From positions 1 through 34,681 of the forward strand of contig JAFQLU010000096.1 in assembly GCA_017396465.1 (NCBI GenBank): DNA of 34,681 bases. Reading direction: 5' to 3'. Below are positions 18,301 through 27,600 of the stretch, one piece after another. The notes below the pieces were generated by a model. It did not search any database. It saw only the letters and a list, made by a program, of their open reading frames with translations, and had not been told where the DNA came from. Position 1 is the first letter of the stretch. Each line of letters starts with the position of its first letter. The translations under genes and the position numbers were made by a program. This DNA comes from Clostridia bacterium. Its GTDB lineage: Bacteria; Bacillota; Clostridia; UBA1381; UBA9506.

Positions 18301-21300
18301 CGGATAAAACGGGCAATTCCTCTATTGACCCCAATATGTTTGTGTATAGTCTCTATGGCGGTCTGTATCTGCCCAAAGGAATTCCCGTTGTGGGCGGTAC
18401 GGAGCTGCTTGGTGCAACCGGAACACTGGATAGTACCGGTATTATGGTTCTGGCAAGCATTTTGGGCATTGAGCTTGGCGTAAGCTATGCATGGGGCGGC
18501 GATGTACTGTGGCTGTATGAAGAAGGAAACGAAGCGGAAGAAATGAACCTTTTAAATAACGCACAGTATGTTGTGGCATCAAAGCCTGAAATGGAGCTTT
18601 TAAGCGATGAAAACCACATCAGCGGCGAGATAGAAAGTGAAACCGGCTACGGAACCCTCATCGGCATCACATACCACGGCAAAACACCCGGTGTAAAAGA
18701 TCTGAAATTAACGGTGGACGGCGTGGATTATCCCTTAACCGCGGCTGATGGAAACTACCAGAACGGTAACTGCTTTGTGATGCCGGATCTGGGCGAAGGC
18801 GGCAGAGTCTTAGTGGGTATCACCGATGCCTTTGCAGGCAAGCATACCTACACATTGACCGCACCCGACGGTATCACCCTGGTGAAAATGGAAGCAATGA
18901 ACTTTACCAAAACGGCTTCTGCCAAATCCGTAAAAGGCAACGGAAACGGCACCGTAACCGTAGAGGGCACTAAGTCCCTGCAGGGAAGCCGTGTAGAGCT
19001 TTATTACATCAACGACAAAGAAGCATACGAAAATATCAGAACGGAAGAATATACAGACGAAAAGGGCGAGAAAAAGATTCGTGTGTATAAAGAGGTAAAC
19101 GGCAAAAAGGTTGAGCTGGACGAAGCGTTCTATCAAAGCTTTGCAGAGCATATGCTGGCGTCTGTAAAGGTAACGGAGAATACCACGGCGGTAACACTTA
19201 CGCCTGAAATTCCCGGCCACGCAAAGAGCGGAGAATATTACCTGATGGCGGTGGTGCGCTCGCCTCACGGCAAGCTGTCCAGATGCCTGACGGAAGAAGC
19301 AATCCGCTATACGAACCCCCATCAGCCTCTTTCTGCAAAGAGTGTGAGTCTGGTGAATGTGGGCAACGGCGCTCTTCGTGCAGAGGTTATTTCGGAAGAG
19401 ACGGAAGAAAAGCTCACCGGCTATTTTGTGAGCCTCTATAACGAAACAGACCAAAAATATGAAGTGACAACGCAGTACTACCAAAAGGATGAAACCATCC
19501 TCTTTGAAAAGCCTGTGGTGCAGGCGGGAAAACAGTATCATGCGGAGATTTCCTGCGTGAACGTGTTCTCCGATGAATTCGTAGAAAGTGCCGACACCAC
19601 CGTTTCTGCACCGGTTTCGGTACGCGAGCCGCAGAAAACGGTGATGGAGGTAGCTTTAGTTACCGCATCGAAAGAAGCATCCTATACGGGAACAGACGGC
19701 ATCGTGCAGACCTTGCCGTACCTTGTAGGCAAGCATGCAACGGTTCAGGCAAAAACCAATGAGCCTGTTCACGGCAGATTCGTTGTGGACCAGACGCAAA
19801 CGGCCTGGACGAAAGAAAAGCTGACCGAGTTCACCTACACGGCTGAAAACCTTCCCAACGGCAAGCACACCATGTATTTTGAATCGAAAAACAGCATGGG
19901 AGATATCACCTTAAGTGAGCCTGTTACCTTCGTGGTAACAGAGGATGCACCGGCGTTTCTGTTAGACAATGCGACGGCGAAGGTGCAAAACGGCACAATC
20001 ACCGTTTCCGGCTTGGCGCATGCAGCAGAAAAAGTGGTGCTGATGGATAAAACCGTGCCTGTGGAAGGTGACGGTCGGTTCACCGTTACGGTACCTTACA
20101 GCTCCGACCGCTATGCCGAGCGGCTTCCGCTTAAGGCTGTTGGCTATAACGGCACAGAAACCGAAATCAGCGTGATTGCCGTAAATCCCGAGGTAACACC
20201 TATCGACTCCATCGTGGTGAAAGTCAACGGCGAAAGCAAGGATGAAATCACCTTAAAGCCAGGCGAAACGGCTTCCGTTTCGGCTTTGGGCAGTGCCGCA
20301 GGGCAGGAGCGGAGCATGGATGAAATCCGCCTGTATGTTCACGAGGGCAATAACCTGGTAACGTTGGCGGAAGACGGCACGCTTACGGCGCTTTCCTCCG
20401 GTGTGGCATATGTGAAGGCGGCGTATAGCTTCGGTACCGTGGAAACGGACGAAGGCACAAAGGAATATGCCTATGAGGACATCTTAAAGATTAACATCGT
20501 GCGCAAAACCCGCACACCTTACGGCTCTATTCCGGATGGTGCAAGCATCACAACGGAAGAACCTTTAGAAATCAGCGGTGAAGGCGATATTTACTATACC
20601 GTAGACGGCTCTGTGCCCACGGCAGAATCTGACAAATATAAAGACGCTATTTATTTCGAGGAAGGCGATGTTACCGTAAAAGCCATTGCAATCAAGGAAG
20701 GCTTTTTAGATAGTGACGTGGCAGAGTGGCACTACACCGTGGAAGCGGAAGAGGAAGAAACCTCCTTCCGTCCGGGAAGCGGTGGCGGCTCGGGTGCAAG
20801 AAAAGACAAAGCTTCCCGAAGCATCACTTCCTCCTATCAGGGAATGCCCGTAAATTACGGCTTTAAGCTTACGCTTACCCCCGAGGACGGAGGCGTGATT
20901 TACTATACCACCGACGGCACAACGCCCAACAAGGAATCGGTAAAATACGAAGGCCCCATTGTTGTGAAAGAGGATATGCTGGTTCGTGCTGTGGCTTGGT
21001 ATGAAGGTGATGTTTACAGTAAGGTTCAGTCTTTTGACATAAAGCTGAATGCATACGGCATTTTCCTGAAGCAGAATATGGAAAAAGAAGGCCTGATGGG
21101 CGGTTATCCCGATGGTACCTTCCGCCCCGATGCACCCATCACCCGTGCTGAAACGGCAACGGTGTTCCGCCGTGCAACGGAGATGTATGGCTACGAAGTC
21201 GATGAAGGAAGATTTACCGACATCGAAATGTGGGCAAAAGACGCCATCTGCCGGCTTGCAGCGGCAGAGGTGGTAAACGGATACCCCGACGGCACCTTCC

Positions 21301-21608
21301 GCCCGGATAACCCGGTAACAAGGGCTGAATTCATAACCATGCTGATGCGCATTATCGGCGAAACGGGAAGCACGGCAGGCTATAGCGACACAGAAGGACA
21401 CTGGGCAGAAAAATACATTGCCAAGGCAAAAGAATACGGATACATAAACGGCTATGAGGACGGCTCTTTCGGGCCTGACGCATCCATCACCCGCGCCGAG
21501 GCACTTGCCATCATGTCCCGCGTGTTCCTCTTTGAGGGAAACGGAACGGCATGTAAGTTCACAGACGTTTCTCCCAATCATTGGGCATTCGGCTATATCG
21601 CAGAATAA
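15309..21608 (+). CDS. Giant SLH-domain surface protein (2099 aa)
   Basis: Cell-wall-attached surface protein. N-terminal signal peptide (about 1-28, AFA-A cleavage). The N-terminal 300 residues form a beta-rich module I cannot name. Further on lie a Big2-like Ig domain (about 1630-1715), two chitobiase C-terminal-like repeats with the I-Y-Y-T-x-D-G-x-x-P signature (YYTVDGSVP, about 1735-1812; YYTTDGTTP, about 1846-1915) separated by an acidic and Gly/Ser-rich linker, then three SLH repeats (GGYPDGTFRPDAPITRAE near 1930; NGYPDGTFRPDNPVTRAE near 1985; NGYEDGSFGPDASITRAE near 2045). SLH repeats bind secondary cell-wall polymer. The chain ends at HWAFGYIAE, the first third of a fourth SLH, immediately before a terminator. 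An LSAC tetrapeptide in the signal peptide resembles a lipobox but is probably incidental. AGGAGG upstream of the start. Confidence 0.92.
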   Translation: MKIWKKITASFLATLMLLSACSAVAFAAESPSKSISNRYLTYSVNDKTGFFSIGTLEGHPQKSQDNNMNLLYAGDSVETSFTTVRLDGKDYIFGQDYGIFGLSASDCETKVDAVNNAVHTTWTIKGVKVTQSAYLSRTDNVTTTGNLSLAYSVENTTEEEHKVGIRVMLDNALGAIDAPVPMVESELAPISKESEFFANGRKPGDYIRYIDNIDAPTKEAFVVFDSVYSDKPDRMVVGHWYNLASAKWDYKHDANMAFTGGVNTYAKADTATAFYWNEETLPANTGRMDRTFLYGVGNFSVGATKGAFNVSLELDDSGLVLNSDGTAYQNHFVEATVTLHNNVDGSEDLLSPVLNLSCDEGAFILYDETDTDLIGFESITEPLGHLDRGRVRTLKYKIAVDVPEKLSTIAVIATVTGNDDDHKSSVKRFIYAPAKKAESSSFAVTSIGQSKFHISGNRIFLLKGIFDETALADRTKWAAALVSKIDPSLRYEIRHEDITVSSETDMALTCNGDIAEGRYGLEFSFFEEYKEIYGNTYTFDSIEVVNNSALIMSQASCLAVVRRGQKSDSTYEIKEFYNRPAAEAYEKALPFGDEMVMLLTGEFNVERSGLGHVQGYSSTGDVVLNDVLVSRKGSRLEHIGSVGVGGVRFTAKDEVLVADQDSALLDVDSKVECFSGHQFSLLDGSLRLEPKGFSGTMFDLIMGPVQFEFGVLGKDKKGYNIHFGGTLNLIGYDPTAKESDPAVGGYEGEHAEDIKKLGRTGRGVNLTCAIDRVLFDKNGFVGVDTTTKVSYVATNVLGCAQMDKLSGTLKVNTIDNEFGMSGTVNVKGFVFSLGISFAQASRGGGVYPDDFNLLLSVPPTKALGPRPAFGFYLIGLGFQDIVTMIDKVENETPAEYRKRLNQSTMDVNGTIGVTLFEVILLNGTLSVGANHANFFVSGSVLVLPGFTFDLGAYSNWKQAIKNHDGQVITPQQVTFNIKGNTNFIDIYRGGLTLGGTHTDKTGNSSIDPNMFVYSLYGGLYLPKGIPVVGGTELLGATGTLDSTGIMVLASILGIELGVSYAWGGDVLWLYEEGNEAEEMNLLNNAQYVVASKPEMELLSDENHISGEIESETGYGTLIGITYHGKTPGVKDLKLTVDGVDYPLTAADGNYQNGNCFVMPDLGEGGRVLVGITDAFAGKHTYTLTAPDGITLVKMEAMNFTKTASAKSVKGNGNGTVTVEGTKSLQGSRVELYYINDKEAYENIRTEEYTDEKGEKKIRVYKEVNGKKVELDEAFYQSFAEHMLASVKVTENTTAVTLTPEIPGHAKSGEYYLMAVVRSPHGKLSRCLTEEAIRYTNPHQPLSAKSVSLVNVGNGALRAEVISEETEEKLTGYFVSLYNETDQKYEVTTQYYQKDETILFEKPVVQAGKQYHAEISCVNVFSDEFVESADTTVSAPVSVREPQKTVMEVALVTASKEASYTGTDGIVQTLPYLVGKHATVQAKTNEPVHGRFVVDQTQTAWTKEKLTEFTYTAENLPNGKHTMYFESKNSMGDITLSEPVTFVVTEDAPAFLLDNATAKVQNGTITVSGLAHAAEKVVLMDKTVPVEGDGRFTVTVPYSSDRYAERLPLKAVGYNGTETEISVIAVNPEVTPIDSIVVKVNGESKDEITLKPGETASVSALGSAAGQERSMDEIRLYVHEGNNLVTLAEDGTLTALSSGVAYVKAAYSFGTVETDEGTKEYAYEDILKINIVRKTRTPYGSIPDGASITTEEPLEISGEGDIYYTVDGSVPTAESDKYKDAIYFEEGDVTVKAIAIKEGFLDSDVAEWHYTVEAEEEETSFRPGSGGGSGARKDKASRSITSSYQGMPVNYGFKLTLTPEDGGVIYYTTDGTTPNKESVKYEGPIVVKEDMLVRAVAWYEGDVYSKVQSFDIKLNAYGIFLKQNMEKEGLMGGYPDGTFRPDAPITRAETATVFRRATEMYGYEVDEGRFTDIEMWAKDAICRLAAAEVVNGYPDGTFRPDNPVTRAEFITMLMRIIGETGSTAGYSDTEGHWAEKYIAKAKEYGYINGYEDGSFGPDASITRAEALAIMSRVFLFEGNGTACKFTDVSPNHWAFGYIAE

Positions 21609-21619
21609 CAAAATATCAG

Positions 21620-21651
21620 GAGGCAGAAGCTCTTGGCTTCTGCCTCTTTTT
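21620..21651 (+). terminator. Rho-independent terminator after the SLH gene
   Basis: Perfect 11-bp stem GAGGCAGAAGC (21620-21630) / GCTTCTGCCTC (21636-21646) with loop TCTTG, then five T. It starts 11 bases after the stop codon. Confidence 0.93.
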
Positions 21652-21700
21652 GCATATTTGAAAACCGACTGTTTTTCATTGAAAAACTTGATGAAAACTA

Positions 21701-21729
21701 TTGTTTTTATGGGAAAAGAATGGTAAAAT
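21701..21729 (+). promoter_or_regulatory. Sigma-A-type promoter of the GtrA-to-GH38 gene group
   Basis: TTGTTT (21701-21706), 17-base spacer, TAAAAT (21724-21729), about 50 bases before the GtrA start and just after the preceding terminator. The boxes are imperfect, but spacing and position are right. Confidence 0.55.
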
Positions 21730-21779
21730 GAAAGATAAGAGAATGTCATAAAGCAAAGGGAAAGGAAAAGGAGACACAT

Positions 21780-22214
21780 ATGAAAAAAGAACCCATTTTT
21801 CAGATGATAAAATTCACACTGTTTTCCATATCCGCAGGGGTGATACAGGTCGGTTCGTTCACTGTGCTTCATGAGCTGTTTTTCTGGCGGTATTGGCCGG
21901 CGTATCTGACGTCTTTGGTGTTGTCCATCGTGTGGAATTTCACCTTTAACCGGCGGTTCACCTTTCAGTCCGCTGCAAATGTTCCCGTTGCCATGGCAAA
22001 GCTTTTCGGCTTTTACGCGGTGTTTACGCCTGTGTCCACATGGCTGGGGCATCTGGCGGAAACCGCAGGGGCGAACGGCTATCTCATTCTGGCGGTTACC
22101 ATGCTGTCTAATTTCTTTCTGGAATTTTTGTTTTCCATGTGCGTGATATATAAAAATCAGGAAAACACCCGGGTGAAAAAGAAGAGCCGGAAAGGTGACT
22201 CCCCTGAAGCGTAA
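21780..22214 (+). CDS. GtrA-family membrane protein (144 aa)
   Basis: Small four-helix membrane protein of the GtrA family, thought to move undecaprenyl-phosphate-linked sugars across the membrane for decoration of surface polysaccharides. Diagnostic features are the QMIKFTLFSISAGVIQVGSF first helix and the NFTFNRRFTFQ loop (about 54-64) between helices 2 and 3; a basic C-terminal tail follows. It is the first gene after a promoter and begins a tightly spaced group of six genes. No glycosyltransferase partner is encoded nearby, so which sugar it handles is unknown. Confidence 0.88.
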   Translation: MKKEPIFQMIKFTLFSISAGVIQVGSFTVLHELFFWRYWPAYLTSLVLSIVWNFTFNRRFTFQSAANVPVAMAKLFGFYAVFTPVSTWLGHLAETAGANGYLILAVTMLSNFFLEFLFSMCVIYKNQENTRVKKKSRKGDSPEA

Positions 22215-22247
22215 GATTTTTCCGATTCGGTTACATAGGAGGAGAAC

Positions 22248-23534
22248 ATGAAAATTTTAAAAGACGATTCTCTTAAAACCAGCCGAAAGGATTTTATCCT
22301 GGCAAGGCGTATTGTTGAAATTCTGCTTTATCTGATGGCGGCGATTCAGCTCTTTCAGGAGTTTTCGGACAGTCGGTATTTCGACCAACTGCTGATGATC
22401 CTTTCGTTAACCGGTTTGGTTGTGTTCTTTTGCGGTGCAGCGAAGAAAAACGACTGCATATTAGAAAACTATGAAACAGAGTATCACACAGAGCAAAAAG
22501 AAATGATGGATTTCCATAATAATTTTATTGCCAGTATGTTTATCCCGATGCTGTTTCTGTTTCGTACGGATGATGTTATTTTTACAAACACAACCTTGTG
22601 GAATCTGGATACTGCAAAAATGATTATCATTGCGGTGGCTTTTGTTTCCTTTGCATATTATCGGTTTTTAGTGTATTTTTCAAAACGGTATTCCCAAAAG
22701 AACAAAAGTGTGGAAGCACGAGATGAGGCAGAAGAGAAGAAACGGAAGTTTAACTTCGTATTCTGGTTGTCGTTTGGCGGAATGATATTGGATGGCGTGC
22801 TGATTTGCCTGAATCTGCTTCTTGTGGGAAGTATGGAGTGGAAAAATATGTATTTCAGTAATGTCACGTTAAATACATGGTTTTTCCTTGCCGTGTGCTG
22901 TTTCGTTTTCTTTTTTCTTCAGGACAAAAAGCACGTCATACTATATATTGCCGCCGGGGTTACCGTATTGTCCGTTGCATACAATGGATATATGCAATTC
23001 AGTGAGGAGAAGCCCTATTCCTTCGGAACGGCGGATTATATGGATACATTCATACTCGATGAAGAAGATAAAACATACATAAACATTGCCTGCCGCTTTG
23101 AAACCGACGAAAATAATCAAGGGGTATATAAGTGCTATATGGGTATTTTGAAGGAGGACGAGGAGGAACTGAAGTTTCAGGAAGAAGCGATTGCGTACGG
23201 AACCTACGAAGCAATAGAATACAAAAACAGCTTCCTTGAGTGGCAGGACAGAAATTCGGATATTTTTTATAAAAAGAGCGAGCTTAAAGCGGGAGAAATG
23301 CCGGTATCTTTCCGGATACTGAATGAAAAAGTTGTGTGTGTGGAAGACGGCGAGCTCAAACAGTATATCGACAGCGAAAAACATGTGACATCGAATTTTG
23401 ATGATTTGGAAACAGAGTCCATCGTTGTTGGGAACGGTTATATAGACTTTCGGGGAAATGAACTGGAAAAGACGGAAGACTTATATGCATATATAGACCA
23501 TAAGCTGAATGAATTTGAACCGGAAAATAAGTAA
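22248..23534 (+). CDS. Polytopic membrane protein with acidic C-terminal domain, unknown function (428 aa)
   Basis: No family recognised. About seven hydrophobic helices occupy residues 15-250 (for example IVEILLYLMAAIQLF, LLMILSLTGLVVFFCGAA, MIIIAVAFVSFAYYRFLVYF, TWFFLAVCCFVFFFLQ, VILYIAAGVTVLSVAYNGY). A charged linker rich in Glu/Lys lies near 155-165. The last 175 residues are soluble, acidic and contain short beta-strand-like stretches, with no catalytic motif I can identify. Start follows AGGAGG. It sits 33 bases after the GtrA gene and 15 before the acyltransferase-like gene, so it is likely co-transcribed and linked to surface glycan work by context only. Confidence 0.75.
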   Translation: MKILKDDSLKTSRKDFILARRIVEILLYLMAAIQLFQEFSDSRYFDQLLMILSLTGLVVFFCGAAKKNDCILENYETEYHTEQKEMMDFHNNFIASMFIPMLFLFRTDDVIFTNTTLWNLDTAKMIIIAVAFVSFAYYRFLVYFSKRYSQKNKSVEARDEAEEKKRKFNFVFWLSFGGMILDGVLICLNLLLVGSMEWKNMYFSNVTLNTWFFLAVCCFVFFFLQDKKHVILYIAAGVTVLSVAYNGYMQFSEEKPYSFGTADYMDTFILDEEDKTYINIACRFETDENNQGVYKCYMGILKEDEEELKFQEEAIAYGTYEAIEYKNSFLEWQDRNSDIFYKKSELKAGEMPVSFRILNEKVVCVEDGELKQYIDSEKHVTSNFDDLETESIVVGNGYIDFRGNELEKTEDLYAYIDHKLNEFEPENK

Positions 23535-23549
23535 AAGGAGTGTGCTTTT

Positions 23550-24644
23550 ATGCTGGCAAAAACAGAGGTTAACACAGGAAGACAAGTGGAGCTTGATTAC
23601 ATGAAGGGACTGTTTGTTCCCATGATTTTGCTTATCCACGCATTTCAGATGCTGGGCGGGCCGGATGCAATGGTGCCTGCCTATCAGATTACATATATGA
23701 TAGCCACCATGACAGGTGCAGCAATCTTTATGTTCGTGCTGGGCGTGGGAAGTGTGTATTCCAAAAAGAGCGATAAAGCGCTTCTTTCATATGGCGTAAA
23801 GCTTATCATCATGGAATTTGTGTGGAATGCGTTAACCCTTGCCCTTCCCATGATTTTGGGGCAACTGCTTCGCATGCTTTTCGGCGCGGTGCCCAACTGG
23901 GCGGAAACGTGGTTGCGGATTCCTGTGATGCTGCAGTATATCAACGTGTTCTTCATTGCCGGCATGTGCTATTTTGTTATCGTTCTTTGCAGAAAACTGA
24001 AGGTGCCGACGGTGGTATATTTTATTCTGGCGGCGGTGCTTTTTGTGGTAAATCCCTATTTATATATGCTGGGGAAAACCACGGGCAATGTGGTGGCAGA
24101 CTATATTTTAACCACCTTTGTGGGAGGAAGAGACGCGGTTTCTTTAACCTTTATCACCTTTTTGCCCCATGCGCTTTTAGGCGTCGGTTTTGGTAAAATT
24201 CTGCGCCGCACCGAAAACAAAGGAAGGCTTTACGGCGTGCTTGCTGCGCCCTTGGCGACTATAGTGATTGCATACTTTATCTATGCCGTCAAAACCCATC
24301 CCGATTTTGCATCCCTGTATCTTTATTCCGATATGGGTTACACCTTCCCCGATGCGTTTCGTGCCTTTGCCAATGCATCCAGCGTTCTTCTTTTAGCAGG
24401 GCTTTTGTATGCTCTCCGGAACCTGATTGGCAAATGCACGCCCCTGCATAAGGTGATTATGCAGTTCTGCAAAAACAACACGCCTTATTATGCCATCCAT
24501 CCCTTTTACTATTGCACCATTTTGGCGGCTGCGGCTTATGTGCCTTTTTCGGCAGGCTTCTGCACTTTGATGGCGTTTGTGGTGGGAGCTTTATGCTTTG
24601 GCACCATTCTTTTATGGAACCGCTTGAAGAAAAACAAGTCATAG
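23550..24644 (+). CDS. Acyltransferase-like integral membrane protein (364 aa)
   Basis: About ten membrane helices. The opening RQVELDYMKGLFVPMILLIHAFQMLGG resembles the first helix of acyltransferase-3 and heparan-alpha-glucosaminide N-acetyltransferase-like families (ELDxxKG...LxH), and the FMFVLGVGSVYSKK segment fits the second or third helix; YYAIHPFYYC lies near the last helices. Such proteins transfer acetyl or other acyl groups to extracellular sugars. Start follows AAAGGAG. It ends in TAG, followed after 19 bases by the next gene. The substrate is unknown, and family membership rests mainly on the N-terminal motif. Confidence 0.65.
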   Translation: MLAKTEVNTGRQVELDYMKGLFVPMILLIHAFQMLGGPDAMVPAYQITYMIATMTGAAIFMFVLGVGSVYSKKSDKALLSYGVKLIIMEFVWNALTLALPMILGQLLRMLFGAVPNWAETWLRIPVMLQYINVFFIAGMCYFVIVLCRKLKVPTVVYFILAAVLFVVNPYLYMLGKTTGNVVADYILTTFVGGRDAVSLTFITFLPHALLGVGFGKILRRTENKGRLYGVLAAPLATIVIAYFIYAVKTHPDFASLYLYSDMGYTFPDAFRAFANASSVLLLAGLLYALRNLIGKCTPLHKVIMQFCKNNTPYYAIHPFYYCTILAAAAYVPFSAGFCTLMAFVVGALCFGTILLWNRLKKNKS

Positions 24645-24663
24645 ATTACGGAGGAATCAAGAA

Positions 24664-27600
24664 ATGAATTACAGACGAAAGATTGCGTTAAAAAAAGAAA
24701 AGGAAGCGCGTCTTATTCGAGCGAAAAGCTTTGCAGAATATAAAATTGACAGTACAGAGCTTGATATACATGCAAAGCACAGACTGTTTTTATCCTGCGA
24801 GGATGCATCCTGCCCGACCATGAAAAATGAGTCCGGTGCGGAGCTTACCTATATGCTGATTGATGATTCTCTCCATTACGGCGAGGCGGAAATGAACCGA
24901 TATTGCCTGGATTTTTCCTGCGAAAAACCCCTTCCCTTTGCCAAAAGAGCATTGAAAAAAATCGTGTGGCAGCCGCTGGTGTACGGACTTTTTGTCTATA
25001 GCGGATTTTGTGACTATGAAAGCGAATGGTCTTTTGGTTTGCGTGTGAAAGCAAAAAAATTAAAAATGGAAGAAGGCGGATATCTTCTCATGCGTGCCGA
25101 TGTGTGGCCTGTAAAAGACGGCGTTGATGTACGAGACACCTGCGCCTCGCCCGATGAAACCCATGTTATAGACATTCCGCAGGGTACATATCCGTATCAA
25201 AAAATCGAAGAAAAGCTTTCTTTGGACAAAAATCGCGTTGCCTGCGTTATCATAACCCTTGAAGGGGAAAACTATAGCGGAAACGTGTATTTCGAACGCC
25301 CCTTTTTATCCGATATGGAAGGCAGAAATCTGCTTCCCGAGTTTGATAAAGCAAATTTAGGGTTAAACCGTTTTGCGTGGCTGGGACAGAATCTTTCTAA
25401 ACGAGAATGGCCGAAGCTGGAAATTTCCGTAAATGGGAAAAGGGTTTTTGATGATGAAGTATTTTTGAAGGTACATCGCTTTTCTCCTGTTGAAGTGGAG
25501 CTGCCCGAGAACTGCTTTATGCAGGGGGAAAACACAGTTTCCATTGCTTACAAAAGCGACTACCCGGATGCGATTCCCCTTTTATTTGACGAGATTTTGC
25601 TGCTGGAAAAAGAACATACAGCCTTTTCTCTGATACGATGCCCCGAAGAAGTTACGTGGGGAAAAAGCGCAAAGCTGCTCATAGAAACAAAGGGCGAAGC
25701 GCCCGTGCTTTTAAGTGACGATTTTGAGCTTGAGGAGCTGACAATGTTTGATGCGTTCGGGCTTTGTGTGATGGCAATCAAGCCGAAAAGAGAAGAAAAT
25801 AATCTTTCCTTTACGCTAAAGCAAGGGGGCGAGGAAAAGACCTATACCGTGAAGCGCACCGTGCGCAAAGCAGAGGATCATGTCATTGCCGGAAGCGGGG
25901 ATATGATTTATGTGAACGTGTCGGACGTAAAGAGCGTTGTAGACTATATCAAGTGGTACGTTGCAAACGAAATCGGGCAGATGGTAACCATCCGTCAGGT
26001 GTACAGATGGGGCGGTCAGCGTTTTGTAAACAGTAAGGTCTGGGAAATTTTTCGAGCGCTTTGCGAAAAGCTGGACCTTTATTATGTGCATATTTCAGAT
26101 GGGCGCGATATTCCCGGTATCGCCACCAACCCCACGGAAAAGATGCTGGAAGGGGACCATTTTCTGGGCAGACAGCTTCATGAGCGGGACGGTCAGCTAT
26201 TTTACTGGGGTGCCCATCCCAAAGAGGTGCATGCACCTTTGGAGGAGTTTTTTGACCTGGCGGCGCGCCTGGGCAGAGAATACCCCGAAACTGTGGAGGG
26301 AGCATTCCGTCCCTTTAACATCGAATACAGCGAGGCAGGCTATTCCTACAGAAGAGAACTGCCCGAGGTGGCAGACATGGAAAAAGCGCACGATATCGCA
26401 GCAAAAGAGCTTGCCAATTTAAACCGCGACCGTTTCATCCGCCACACGGGTCCTGCGGTGATGTTTAAATATTTTTACGAAAACGGTTTTACCTGGACCG
26501 GCACCGAAACCATGGACGGTGCAACGGAAGCACCCATCTCCTTTATGCGCGGCGCATCCAAGGCATACGGCGCAGAGAAAACAGGGGTTCACCTGGCTCT
26601 TCAGTGGGGCAATTACCCCCACGATACGGAGCAGAGATATAAACGGTATCTGCTTTCCCTCTATGTTCCCTATATGCACGGCGTGACCGATATCAACACG
26701 GAAGAGGGCCTTTGGTTTATCGAGGCGCGGTTTGACTATTTTAACCGTGTGTCAGATGTGTGCGCGCGGCACCGCGAGCAGTCGGAAAAATTTAATCGGT
26801 TTATCAAAACCCACTCCAGAACGGGTGCATTCTACACACCCATTGCGTTTCTGCAAGGCAGATACGATGGATGGAACGGTTTTTCCTCTCCGGTGCAATG
26901 GGGTATGTGCACCATGCCTTACGGGGATGAAGCCGCATCCTGGAAACTTCTCAAGACCTTTTATCCTTTGAATTCTATTGAAGCGAGGGGCTGCGGAAAA
27001 ACGGGTTATATTCCCGAAGGAACGGACAAGCCTTTCGGAATCTTCAGCGGGACTCCAATGGGATGCGTGGATGTTGTGCCTGTGGAAAAAGGAGAGCTTT
27101 CCGATTATTCCGTTCTGATTTTTGCAGGGTACAATAAAGCGGAGCAGGCGGATTTAGACAGAGTGCAGGCGTTTGTGGAAAACGGCGGAACGCTTGTTTG
27201 CTCCTGGCCCCATTTTTCCGATACGACGCTCAAGGCGGATATAGACAGCTATAATCTGCATATCGCAGAACATAGCCTGGTTTCCGCAATCTGCCAAGGT
27301 GAGCCGGAATTTAAAAAGGATATGCTGAACGGAAAAGAAATTATCCTTTGCCAAAATACGGTGAAGAATAAAGAGGTGCACCTGACCACAGAAAACGGCA
27401 ATCCGCTGGTATATACAGTTTCCTTTGGCAAGGGTAAAATCGTGGTGGTGAACACCTTGTATTACCCCGGAAACGAAGCGGTGTTTGATGTGTATCAGAA
27501 GGTTGTGGACGCCGTAAGCTATGAAGCACTTTCCAAAGAGAAGGTTCAGGTTTTCTGCAATGCGGATGTGGAATACACCGTATATCAGCAGGAAAACGGC

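Noticed and set aside
20706-22052. Long minus-strand open frame (448 codons) over the SLH and GtrA genes
   Set aside because: It is the antisense shadow of well-supported plus-strand genes, low in complexity and without recognisable domains or a ribosome binding site.
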